Part shown: in pieces, positions 1 through 8,506 of the stretch
Position numbering within the stretch: position 1 is the first letter of the stretch
Layout of the letters: each line of letters starts with the position of its first letter
DNA from: Caldilineaceae bacterium
Lineage (GTDB): Bacteria; Chloroflexota; Anaerolineae; Caldilineales; Caldilineaceae
Direction: 5' to 3'
Assembly (NCBI GenBank): GCA_015494005.1
Contig: WGCB01000490.1
Coordinates: 1-11,001, forward strand
DNA length: 11,001 nt
Position numbers and translations under genes: made by a program
Notes under the pieces: generated by a model
What the model was told of the DNA's origin: nothing
Seen by the model: the letters and a program-made list of their open reading frames with translations, nothing else
The model's database searches: none

Positions 1-623
1 TAGGTGACCGGCTCCTTCCAGTCGTCCGGATCCCAGCCCGGGGGATAGGTGGTGTTCTTGCCCCAGGGGATCTTGTCCTCGTGGAACTGGTACTTGCCTT
101 TGGGATGGCGGCTGCGGAAGGGCTTGGTGTCCGCCTCGTAGTAGGCCTCTTTCCAGTCCTTGCGCATGGGATGGCCGTGGAAGCCTTCCCAAAGGAGGAT
201 GCGGTGCAGGTTGGGGTGCCCCTCGAACTTGATGCCGTAAAGGTCGTAGACTTCCCGCTCCTGCAGGTTGGCGCCGGGGTAGACGCTGGTGGCCGAGGGG
301 ACGGTCTCGTTCTCCGGCACCCGCACGTGCAGGGCCAGAGGACCGCCGCCCTTCTTGGTGCTGTACAGGTGATAGACCACGTCGAAGCGCTCGTTGACGC
401 CGGCTCGCAGCTTGCCCTTGTAGGTCAAGTAGTCCGTAACGGTCAAATTGGACAGGAAGTCATACCCCTCCTTGTCCCGGAGGTGGGTCAGCAGATCCAG
501 GAGCTTGTCCGGGGCAACGACCAGGGTTTTCTCGTCGGGCCAGGTGCCCACCACGGCCCCAGGAACCGCGTCGTTGTAAGGCAGCTCAGCGGACGTCTCT
601 GCCACAGCGGTCGCATCGCTCAT
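1..623 (-). CDS. nuoC: NADH-quinone oxidoreductase subunit C (complex I 30 kDa subunit), 3' end outside window
   Basis: This is a subunit of the peripheral arm of respiratory complex I, which passes electrons from NADH through Fe-S clusters to quinone at the membrane. Read on the minus strand from the ATG at 623, the frame stays open for 207 codons to the window edge. The family signature spans residues 122-143: EREVYDLYGI, then FEGHPNLHRILLW, followed by HPMRKDW. An acidic N-terminal stretch of about 25 residues precedes the conserved fold. A purine-rich AGAGAGG lies about 8 bases before the ATG. The gene follows nuoB by 62 bases, and that gap contains a 10-bp direct repeat, TCGGCTCGAA, at 653-662 and 668-677. 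The first two bases of the next codon are TA, so the gene may end just beyond the edge or continue, and a nuoCD fusion cannot be excluded. The family is clear; only the 3' end is unknown. Confidence 0.95.
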   Translation of the reverse strand, partial: MSDATAVAETSAELPYNDAVPGAVVGTWPDEKTLVVAPDKLLDLLTHLRDKEGYDFLSNLTVTDYLTYKGKLRAGVNERFDVVYHLYSTKKGGGPLALHVRVPENETVPSATSVYPGANLQEREVYDLYGIKFEGHPNLHRILLWEGFHGHPMRKDWKEAYYEADTKPFRSRHPKGKYQFHEDKIPWGKNTTYPPGWDPDDWKEPVT

Positions 624-685
624 AGCTTCAACCTCTCTTTGTTCCCTATTGGTCGGCTCGAAGTTGATCGGCTCGAATCCTGGAT

Positions 686-1477
686 CTACTGGCCGGCTTT
701 CTTGGCCTTCATGCGGGCCTTGGCCGCCTCGATGCGCGCCCGGGCCTTCTCGGAAAGCTGGGCCGGTCCCTTGGCTTTGGGCCCTGCAGCGGCCTTCTCC
801 GCACCCTCTGTGGGGCCAGCCTGGGCCTTGAGGGTGTACTCCTTGATCAGCTCCACCTGGCGAGGATCGAAGATATCCGGGCCCAGGCGAGGCACCGGCA
901 CGTACTCGGAATGGTCCTTGCGATACCAGGGGACGCTCACGATGCTCTGGCGCTCCACCTTCTCGTGCAGCTTGAGCAGGCCGTAGATAAGGGCCTCGGG
1001 CGTGGGCGGGCAGCCCGGGACGTACACGTCCACTGGCAGGTACTTATCGATGCCGCTCACCACATTGTAGCCCTCCTTGAAGGGGCCGCCGCCGGTGGCG
1101 CAGGCCCCCATGCTCACCACGTAGCGGGGCTCGGACATCTGGTTGTAGATGCGCACAATGGCCGGGACCATCTTCTTGGTCACCGTGCCCGAGACGATCA
1201 TCAGGTCGCTCTGCCGAGGGCTGGGACGCATCACCTCCATGCCGAAACGGGCCAGGTCGTAGCGGCTGGCCGCGGTGGCGATCATCTCGATGGCGCAGCA
1301 GGCCAGGCCGAAGAGCAGCGGCCACATGCTGGAGCGCCGGCTCCAGTTGTAGATCTTGTCCAGGGTGGTGACCAGCACATTGCTCTGGAGATCCTGGGGC
1401 ACCTGGATGGTGTCATGGAGATATTTCTTCAGCTCTTCCTCTTTGAGTTGCCGGAAATCGGTTGGAGCGTTTGCCAT
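686..1477 (-). CDS. nuoB: NADH-quinone oxidoreductase subunit B (N2 cluster subunit)
   Basis: This complex I subunit binds the terminal [4Fe-4S] cluster N2, which hands electrons to quinone at the junction of the peripheral and membrane arms. The 263-residue protein has the four expected cysteine ligands: the adjacent pair C60-C61 (GLACCAIEM), C126 ([11 protein letters not shown]) and C156 ([11 protein letters not shown]). The ATG at 1477 is chosen because AAGGAAAG lies about 7 bases upstream and the protein then starts just before the conserved core. The frame is open for 43 more codons, but these look like Arg/Pro-rich noise and their first ATG has no ribosome site. A tail after about residue 215, rich in Ala, Lys and Gly, extends beyond the usual family end. 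The gene leads a nuoB-nuoC unit, and no nuoA is encoded upstream of it. The family is certain; the function of the tail is unknown. Confidence 0.97.
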   Translation of the reverse strand: MANAPTDFRQLKEEELKKYLHDTIQVPQDLQSNVLVTTLDKIYNWSRRSSMWPLLFGLACCAIEMIATAASRYDLARFGMEVMRPSPRQSDLMIVSGTVTKKMVPAIVRIYNQMSEPRYVVSMGACATGGGPFKEGYNVVSGIDKYLPVDVYVPGCPPTPEALIYGLLKLHEKVERQSIVSVPWYRKDHSEYVPVPRLGPDIFDPRQVELIKEYTLKAQAGPTEGAEKAAAGPKAKGPAQLSEKARARIEAAKARMKAKKAGQ

Positions 1478-1556
1478 GGTTCGCTTTCCTTGCCTGGATC
1501 GGCGTGAGACGAGAACGGGCAGATAGGATTGAAATGGGTTGACCAAACGGGGGGAC

Positions 1557-1605
1557 TGGTTCGACGGACCGGTCTTTGGAGGCCGGTGTTGGGGAGGCCG
1601 AACCA
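1557..1605 (-). promoter_or_regulatory. Inverted repeats in the nuoB 5' leader (possible structured leader)
   Basis: TGGTTCG at 1557-1563 pairs with CGAACCA at 1599-1605. Inside it, ACCGG at 1568-1572 pairs with CCGGT at 1583-1587, giving a nested stem. The structure would form in the nuoB mRNA leader if transcription starts near 1655. CCAAACG occurs at 1543-1549 and again at 1603-1609, the second copy overlapping one arm. I recognise no known riboswitch. It may be a regulator site or an mRNA fold. Confidence 0.35.
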
Positions 1606-1661
1606 AACGAATGATCGATGGATCCTCAACCCTTTCGGAATGCCTGAACAGCTACCCCATA

Positions 1662-1690
1662 TTTATACCGTAACCCCATGCGGAGCGCAA
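1662..1690 (-). promoter_or_regulatory. nuoB: Candidate promoter for nuoB-nuoC
   Basis: On the minus strand, TTGCGC (complement of 1685-1690) is followed after exactly 17 bases by TATAAA (complement of 1662-1667). These match the housekeeping sigma-70 -35 and -10 pattern well. Transcription would start near 1655 and give a leader of roughly 175 bases before the nuoB ATG at 1477. No better candidate was seen closer to the gene. Confidence 0.5.
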
Positions 1691-1708
1691 CTTTCCTAGC
1701 CCTGGCCG

Positions 1709-1730
1709 CGAGATTGCAGCCAGAATCTCG
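1709..1730. promoter_or_regulatory. Perfect 7-bp inverted repeat between the divergent promoters
   Basis: CGAGATT at 1709-1715 and AATCTCG at 1724-1730 form a perfect inverted repeat around an 8-base spacer. It sits just upstream of the candidate nuoB -35 box, where a dimeric activator or repressor could bind. No T-run follows on either strand, so it is not a typical terminator. The function is inferred from position only. Confidence 0.35.
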
Positions 1731-1868
1731 GGCAGGCTCTCCGCAGGCAGGGATCGACGAGAACGGGCGCTGTGAGCAGTGGCCTGGATTATAGCCGGGG
1801 TTGGAGGAAGGGTCAAGTGCGAAATTTCACAAAACACAGAAAAATATTTATCAGAATTTTCAGAATAA

Positions 1869-1897
1869 TTGACACTGCCAGGGCCCTATGTTATACT
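1869..1897 (+). promoter_or_regulatory. sufR: Strong sigma-70-type promoter for the sufR-moaA operon
   Basis: TTGACA at 1869-1874 (perfect -35) and TATACT at 1892-1897 (near-perfect -10) are separated by the optimal 17 bases. Transcription should start near 1904. AT-rich DNA lies immediately upstream, with a direct repeat of TCAGAAT at 1851-1857 and 1860-1866 and a GAAATTTC palindrome at 1821-1828. The promoter covers the ATG at 1888, which rules that codon out as the sufR start. Confidence 0.8.
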
Positions 1898-1913
1898 CGG
1901 GAGCAATCCGAGT
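1895..1913. promoter_or_regulatory. Candidate operator over the sufR -10 box and transcription start
   Basis: ACTCGG at 1895-1900 and CCGAGT at 1908-1913 form a perfect inverted repeat with a 7-base spacer. It covers the last bases of the -10 box and the predicted start point, the expected place for a repressor site. SufR proteins are known to bind short inverted repeats with a spacer of 5-6 bases and to repress their own operons. This arm sequence differs from the cyanobacterial CAAC-N6-GTTG site, so the binder is an inference. Confidence 0.5.
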
Positions 1914-1934
1914 CCCCCGCTTTCTCTCTGGAAA

Positions 1935-1946
1935 CTCTCCGGAGAG
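1935..1946. promoter_or_regulatory. Perfect 12-bp palindrome in the sufR leader
   Basis: CTCTCCGGAGAG is a perfect palindrome about 30 bases downstream of the predicted transcription start and about 30 bases before the GTG start of sufR. It could be a second operator half-turn or a short mRNA hairpin. It has no spacer or loop, which favours a DNA-binding site over a stable RNA stem. Confidence 0.3.
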
Positions 1947-1974
1947 ACCCAACAGCAACCAGGTCACGAACGAC

Positions 1975-2736
1975 GTGCAGACCATCCGAAAACGGATTCT
2001 CGAGATCCTCAAGCGCCGACAAAATGCCACTGCCAACGAGCTAGCCCAAGAGCTGGGCATGGCTCCTGTCTCGGTGCGATACCACCTGGACATCCTGCAG
2101 AGCGACGCCCTGATCCAGGTGAGCAAGGTGCGGCGAGAGGGAACCGTGGGGCGCCCCCAGCAGGTCTACACCCTGACGGCCGCCGCCAACGAGATCTTCC
2201 CCGACAACTTCGCCGCCCTCACCGCGGGGTTGGTGCGCCAGCTCAAGAAGCTTCTGCCGCCGGAGCAAGTGGAGGAAGCCTTCCGTTCCCTGGCCCGGGA
2301 GTTTGCCCAGGAGCTTTCCCTGAAGGAAGAGGCCACCTTCGAGGAGCGCATGGAAGCCGTCACCGGCTTCCTGAGCGAACTGGGCTACTTCGCCCAGTGG
2401 GAGAAGGCGGAGGGGGCAGAACGCCAGGAAGGGGCCGAGGAAGAGGCGCCAGGTTCCCAGCCCGTCTACCTGCTCTACACCTTCAACTGCCCCTACGCCG
2501 GCCTCTCCAAGGAGCACCAAGAGCTCTGCTTGATGGATCTGGCCCTGGTCAACGAGCTGGTGGGACAGCCCTGTCAACGGGTGGCCAGCCTGGCGGAGGA
2601 CCACGACTGCTGCACCTACCGCATCCGGGCCCTGGCCCAGGAAGAGGACGAGCTGGATCGGCCCTTCCAAGGAGAGGCTCACGATGCCCACACAGAAAGA
2701 GCGGCGTTCAATGCACTCTCGCAGCCTGCCTCCTAG
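1975..2736 (+). CDS. sufR: SufR-like Fe-S-sensing transcriptional regulator (ArsR/DeoR-type winged helix)
   Basis: This is probably a repressor that senses its own Fe-S cluster and controls Fe-S biogenesis genes. The 253-residue protein has an N-terminal winged helix-turn-helix (about residues 5-70; ATANELAQELG then SVRYHLDIL), with VGRPQQVYTLT in the wing. A helical linker follows, then a C-terminal cysteine cluster at C172, C185, C200 and C212/C213, spaced C-X12-C-X14-C-X11-CC. SufR regulators of the COG2345 type carry a comparable four-cysteine set that binds a [4Fe-4S] cluster. The GTG at 1975 is chosen because the frame's upstream ATG at 1888 lies inside the promoter; AGG about 11 bases upstream is a modest ribosome site. 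The 3' end overlaps moaA by 53 bases, so the two are co-transcribed. The A-type and Nfu carrier genes downstream support the Fe-S role. The exact start is less sure than the family. Confidence 0.82.
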   Translation: MQTIRKRILEILKRRQNATANELAQELGMAPVSVRYHLDILQSDALIQVSKVRREGTVGRPQQVYTLTAAANEIFPDNFAALTAGLVRQLKKLLPPEQVEEAFRSLAREFAQELSLKEEATFEERMEAVTGFLSELGYFAQWEKAEGAERQEGAEEEAPGSQPVYLLYTFNCPYAGLSKEHQELCLMDLALVNELVGQPCQRVASLAEDHDCCTYRIRALAQEEDELDRPFQGEAHDAHTERAAFNALSQPAS

Positions 2737-3841
2737 CCCGCCGAAACTGGAAGAGGAGCTGCCCCTGGTGGTGGATCCGGCCATCCCAGGGATGGCCCGC
2801 CCTTTCCGCACCGGCTACGGCCAGGTGACCGTGGCTCCCGTGCCGGACACGACCATCGAGCCCATGCACGACAGCTACGGCCGGCGCATCCACTACCTGC
2901 GCATCAGCCTGACCGATGCCTGCAACCTGCGCTGCGTCTACTGCATGCCCGAGGAGATGACCTTCCGCCCCCGCCGGGAACTCCTGAGCGACGACGAGAT
3001 CATCTTCCTGGTCCAGGTGGGGGCCAGCCTGGGGGTCAACAAGATCCGCTTGACCGGCGGCGAGCCCACCATCCGGCCGGGCGTGGTGGAGCTGGTGCGG
3101 CGCATCGCCCAGGTTCCAGGCATCCAGGACCTGGCCATGACCACTAACGCCATCCTGCTCAAGGAGCTGGCCCGTCCCCTGGCCGAGGCGGGGCTGAAAC
3201 GGGTGAACATCAGCATCGACACCATCCAGCCAGAGAAATACCACCGGATCACCCGCTGGGGGAGCATCGACGACCTGTGGGAGGGCATCCAGGCGGCCGA
3301 GGAGGCGGGACTCCTGCCCATCAAGCTGAACAGCGTGGTGGTCCGCAACTTCAACGATGACCAGGATGTCATCGACCTGGCCCGCCTCACCCTGAAGAAG
3401 CCCTGGGAGGTCCGCTACATCGAGATGATGCCCTTCGGCCACGTCACCGACTTCCAGCAGACCAACGTGGTCCCCTACGATGAGATCCGGCGCAAAGTGG
3501 AGTCGGTCTTTGGTCCGCTGGAGGAAGTGGGCTATGATTACGTGGACCCCAGCCGCCCCTTCCGCATCCCTGGGGCCAAGGGGACCCTGGGCTTCATCAG
3601 CAGCGTGACGGAGCCCTTCTGCCAGGGCTGCGGGCGCATCCGGCTGACGGCGGACGGCAAGCTGCGCCTCTGCCTGCTGCGGGACGACGAGGTGGATCTG
3701 TTGACGCCCCTGCGCAACGGCGCCTCCTTCGAGGAGATGCGCCAGCTCATGCGGGACGGGGCCTTCCACAAACCCTGGGGCCACGGTCTGGATCAGGGCG
3801 AGATCGCCGAAGGCCGGGCCATGAACCAGATCGGTGGCTGA
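2684..3841 (+). CDS. moaA: GTP 3',8-cyclase MoaA (molybdenum cofactor biosynthesis, radical SAM)
   Basis: MoaA carries out the first step of molybdopterin synthesis, a SAM-radical rearrangement of GTP to 3',8-cyclo-7,8-dihydro-GTP, which MoaC then converts to cyclic pyranopterin. The radical SAM cluster motif C80-X3-C84-X2-C87 (CNLRCVYC) is present, with GGEP at 125-128 for SAM binding. The second, substrate-binding cluster is C313-X2-C316-X13-C330, the MoaA pattern, and the protein ends in the family's Gly-Gly tail (NQIGG). The start at 2684 has AAGGAG 9 bases upstream, inside the sufR 3' end. This gives 385 residues, some 50 more than usual: about 60 Pro-rich residues precede the conserved DSYGRRIHYLRISLTD. 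The internal ATG at 2864 would give a standard length but has no ribosome site. No moaC, moaE or mogA is in the window. Placement in a SufR-controlled operon fits an enzyme with two [4Fe-4S] clusters. Confidence 0.93.
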   Translation: MPTQKERRSMHSRSLPPSPPKLEEELPLVVDPAIPGMARPFRTGYGQVTVAPVPDTTIEPMHDSYGRRIHYLRISLTDACNLRCVYCMPEEMTFRPRRELLSDDEIIFLVQVGASLGVNKIRLTGGEPTIRPGVVELVRRIAQVPGIQDLAMTTNAILLKELARPLAEAGLKRVNISIDTIQPEKYHRITRWGSIDDLWEGIQAAEEAGLLPIKLNSVVVRNFNDDQDVIDLARLTLKKPWEVRYIEMMPFGHVTDFQQTNVVPYDEIRRKVESVFGPLEEVGYDYVDPSRPFRIPGAKGTLGFISSVTEPFCQGCGRIRLTADGKLRLCLLRDDEVDLLTPLRNGASFEEMRQLMRDGAFHKPWGHGLDQGEIAEGRAMNQIGG

Positions 3842-3909
3842 ACGGGTGAGATCGCTATCATCGTGAGTGCATTATCTGTCTATCAAAAGCAAGGCAAACA
3901 GGAGGAAAG

Positions 3910-4281
3910 ATGATTACACTGACCGAAACTGCAGCCCAGAAACTGGCCAACATCCTGGAACAGAAGGGTCTGCGGGAAACCCACGCCCTGCGCGTCTTCG
4001 TGAAGGGTGGCGGCTGTGGCGGCATGCAGTACGGCATGACCTTCGACGAAAGCACCCGGGAAGGAGACGAGGTCTACGAGATGCACGGCCTGCGGGTGAT
4101 CGTGGACCCCACCAGCCTCTTCTACATCAACGGCGCGGTGATCGACTACGTGGAGAACCTGATGGGCGGTGGCTTCCACATCGAGAACCCCAACGCGGTG
4201 AGCACCTGCGGCTGCGGCAGCAGTTTCCGCACCAGCCACAGCCACACCGGCGAAGAGACCGCCCAGAGCTGCGGTCACTGA
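3910..4281 (+). CDS. A-type Fe-S cluster carrier (HesB/IscA/ErpA family)
   Basis: This small cytosolic protein accepts Fe-S clusters from the assembly scaffold and delivers them to apo-enzymes. Its 123 residues carry the three family cysteines: C36 in GGGCGGMQYGM, and C100 and C102 in STCGCGSSF. The core also has FDESTREGDEV and the VDPTSLFYINGAVIDYV segment typical of the family. A His/Ser-rich tail follows the last cysteine pair and ends with another cysteine, C121, which is not a family ligand. AGGAGG lies about 6 bases before the ATG, a strong ribosome site. It follows moaA by 68 bases and is followed by a hairpin that may end or attenuate the transcript. Clients could include MoaA and the radical SAM enzymes further right, but that is inference. 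I cannot separate ErpA-type from IscA-type by eye. Confidence 0.92.
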   Translation: MITLTETAAQKLANILEQKGLRETHALRVFVKGGGCGGMQYGMTFDESTREGDEVYEMHGLRVIVDPTSLFYINGAVIDYVENLMGGGFHIENPNAVSTCGCGSSFRTSHSHTGEETAQSCGH

Positions 4282-4307
4282 TCGACCACCCCCAATCGAT
4301 TCCAGCC

Positions 4308-4339
4308 AAGGCGAGGGCGACACGTGCAGCCCTCGCCTT
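4308..4339 (+). terminator. 10-bp hairpin after the A-type carrier gene (terminator or attenuator candidate)
   Basis: AAGGCGAGGG at 4308-4317 pairs perfectly with CCCTCGCCTT at 4330-4339 around a 12-base loop, 27 bases after the stop codon. The stem is stable, but the following bases, CTGCTTGG, are not a T-run. It is therefore an imperfect intrinsic terminator, or an mRNA-stabilising or attenuating stem within the operon. Confidence 0.5.
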
Positions 4340-4392
4340 CTGCTTGGAAGGCGGCAGAGAAGACAGGAAACCCGAAGGAGCCTCCCGACCCC

Positions 4393-4788
4393 ATGAACGC
4401 CCGCTACTTCACCCTGGCCGAGGCCCGGGCCGCGCTGCCTCGGGTCAAGGCGCTGATGGACCAGGTGCAGCAGGCTCGCTCCGAGATCCTGCGCCTGCGC
4501 CCCTCTGTCTGGCCGGCCCTGCGCAACGCGGCCAACAACGGGGGCAACCTCCAGGCAGGGGAGATGCTGGAGCATTTCCGTAAGCTGGAGGCCGGGGTGA
4601 AGGGCATCATGGAGATGGGCATCCTGGTGAAGGACATCGACAGCGGCCTCATCGACTTCCTCAGCGTGCGCCAGGGCCGGGAGGTCTTCCTCTGCTGGCA
4701 GCACGGGGAAGAGGAGCTCCGCTACTGGCACGAGCTGAACGCGGGCTATCCAGGCCGCCAGCCCATCGTGGACGAGGATTTCCAGTAG
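4393..4788 (+). CDS. DUF2203 family protein, function unknown
   Basis: This is a 131-residue soluble protein of the DUF2203 family, recognised from its start (RYFTLAEARAALPRVKALM), its centre (GILVKDIDSGLIDFLSVR) and its end (GREVFLCWQHGEEELRYWHEL, then GRQPI). The N-terminal two thirds look helical, and there is no signal peptide or membrane segment. It contains one cysteine, in the FLCW motif, so it is unlikely to bind an Fe-S cluster alone. The ATG at 4393 fits the family's start and has AAGGAG 12 bases upstream; an in-frame GTG at 4324 lies inside the preceding hairpin and is rejected. It sits between two Fe-S carrier genes on the same strand, suggesting a link to Fe-S delivery or to a client enzyme. 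That link is guilt by association only. No biochemical role for this family is known to me. Confidence 0.85.
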   Translation: MNARYFTLAEARAALPRVKALMDQVQQARSEILRLRPSVWPALRNAANNGGNLQAGEMLEHFRKLEAGVKGIMEMGILVKDIDSGLIDFLSVRQGREVFLCWQHGEEELRYWHELNAGYPGRQPIVDEDFQ

Positions 4789-4869
4789 CCCACGGCTCGG
4801 GATGCCGCCAAAATCGTTGCCCATTTGACGGAAAAGTTGTCACAGGACGGTGCCATGACGGAGAAGGCC

Positions 4870-5178
4870 ATGAGCAAGAACCCCGGTGAGACGGCCAATG
4901 CCCCGCTGGAAGAGCGGATCCAACAGGTGCTGGACGACTACCGCCCCACCCTCTACATGGACGGTGGGGACGTGGAGCTGGTGCAGGTGGACGAAGAGGG
5001 CATCGCCCACGTGAAGATGCTGGGCGCCTGCATCGACTGCCCCATCAGCCTGCTGACCATGAAGCTGGGCATCCAGCGGCTGCTCACGGAGAACTTCTCC
5101 GAGATCAAGGGCATCAACGCCATCACGGACATCGACATCTCGGCCCTCTACAACCGCCCCCGGCCAGAGACAGAATGA
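4870..5178 (+). CDS. NifU C-terminal domain (Nfu-type) Fe-S cluster carrier
   Basis: This stand-alone Nfu domain of about 102 residues would assemble or transfer a [4Fe-4S] cluster bound between two monomers. The CxxC motif is C54 and C57 in LGACIDCPIS. It is preceded by the family's DYRPTLYMDGGDVELV segment and followed by LTMKLGIQRLL, then IKGINAI. The ATG at 4870 is preferred because GGAG lies 6 bases upstream. An ATG at 4855 and a TTG at 4825 are in frame and would only add residues before the conserved domain. With the A-type carrier and the SufR-like regulator upstream it completes a small Fe-S delivery set. No cysteine desulfurase or SufBCD scaffold is in the window, so the clusters must be built by genes elsewhere. 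It probably closes the operon, since a 137-base gap follows. Confidence 0.9.
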   Translation: MSKNPGETANAPLEERIQQVLDDYRPTLYMDGGDVELVQVDEEGIAHVKMLGACIDCPISLLTMKLGIQRLLTENFSEIKGINAITDIDISALYNRPRPETE

Positions 5179-5243
5179 CGGATCCCATAGCCGAACGGTC
5201 CGATTTCCGTCCGGCAAATTATTATGAAAATCCTCATACTTAT

Positions 5244-5273
5244 TTGGGGCAATTCCCTGGCCTGTGATAGACT
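5244..5273 (+). promoter_or_regulatory. Candidate promoter for the radical SAM cluster
   Basis: TTGGGG at 5244-5249 and TAGACT at 5268-5273 are separated by 18 bases. TG one base before the -10 box (TGATAGACT) gives an extended -10. The surrounding 5179-5315 gap is more AT-rich than the genes. Transcription would start near 5280, giving a leader of about 36 bases before the GTG at 5316. The match is moderate, and read-through from the Fe-S operon remains possible because no clear terminator was found after 5178. Confidence 0.42.
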
Positions 5274-5315
5274 GAGGGGAGCACTTTCGGCCCATTTCAC
5301 AAGGAGGAAACAACC

Positions 5316-6806
<1,491 letters not shown>

Positions 6807-6813
6807 AAAAACA

Positions 6814-6872
6814 GGTAAGGAGCAACGAGTAAAGCGAGATGTTCGCGGCGTGCTTACTCGTTACTCCTTACC
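6814..6872 (+). promoter_or_regulatory. Long hairpin between the tandem B12-radical SAM genes, able to compete for the next ribosome site
   Basis: The left arm 6814-6835 pairs with the right arm 6852-6872 over 20 base pairs, with one mismatch (6823/6863) and one bulged A (6833), around a 16-base loop. The right arm contains CTCCTTA at 6864-6870, which is complementary both to TAAGGAG in the left arm (6816-6822) and to the TAAGGAG ribosome site of the next gene (6891-6897). No T-run follows, so it is not a standard terminator. It may control expression of the second paralogue, or be a dispersed palindromic repeat. Confidence 0.6.
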
Positions 6873-6902
6873 CTTTACCCGATTGTCGGCTAAGGAGTTC
6901 CT

Positions 6903-8384
<1,482 letters not shown>

Positions 8385-8458
8385 GCGAGCCGTGGAATGC
8401 GCGTGGCCCTGACGCCCATCCAGGCGGGCCGCCGGGACTCGAACTACAGAATACGCTG

Positions 8459-8487
8459 GCCCGCCCCTTGCCATCATCCGGGCGGGC
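8459..8487 (+). terminator. GC-rich hairpin before the SPASM gene (weak terminator or attenuator candidate)
   Basis: GCCCGCCC at 8459-8466 pairs perfectly with GGGCGGGC at 8480-8487 around a 13-base loop and is followed by TGTTTC, a short T-rich stretch. It lies 75 bases after the previous stop codon and only 19 bases before the chosen ATG of the SPASM gene. It may attenuate transcription between the second and third cluster genes or cover the ribosome site, which is otherwise poor. Confidence 0.45.
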
Positions 8488-8506
8488 TGTTTCATGGCAG
8501 ACGGAC

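Larger units (their letters stand above)
1508..1768. repeat. 13-bp direct repeat pair in the nuoB/sufR intergenic region
   Basis: The sequence GACGAGAACGGGC occurs perfectly at 1508-1520 and again at 1756-1768. GGATCG stands a few bases before each copy. A repeat this long is unlikely by chance within about 500 bases. The copies flank the nuoB leader and its promoter candidate, so they could be paired regulator sites or the scar of a duplication or insertion. No transposase or terminal inverted repeat is seen between them. Confidence 0.5.

Noticed and set aside
81..986. Long open frame of 301 codons on the plus strand
   Set aside because: It lies antisense to the well-supported nuoC and nuoB genes, crosses both, and its translation has no recognisable motif. 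Long shadow frames are common at this G+C.
1478..1606. 43-codon N-terminal extension of NuoB
   Set aside because: It is open by chance, is rich in Arg, Pro and Ser, and lacks a ribosome site. The ATG at 1477 has one and fits the family start.
1652..1837. Minus-strand frame of 61 codons upstream of nuoB as a possible nuoA
   Set aside because: It contains no membrane helices, which NuoA requires, and it overlaps both promoter candidates.
1888..1974. Upstream ATG start for the SufR-like gene
   Set aside because: The ATG lies between the -35 and -10 boxes of the promoter, so it would not be in the transcript; the extra residues match no family sequence.
1869..2828. Open frame of 319 codons overlapping sufR in another frame
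   Set aside because: It begins inside the promoter, and its product is Gly/Ala/Arg/Pro-rich shadow sequence, while the overlapped frame has a clear helix-turn-helix and cysteine cluster.
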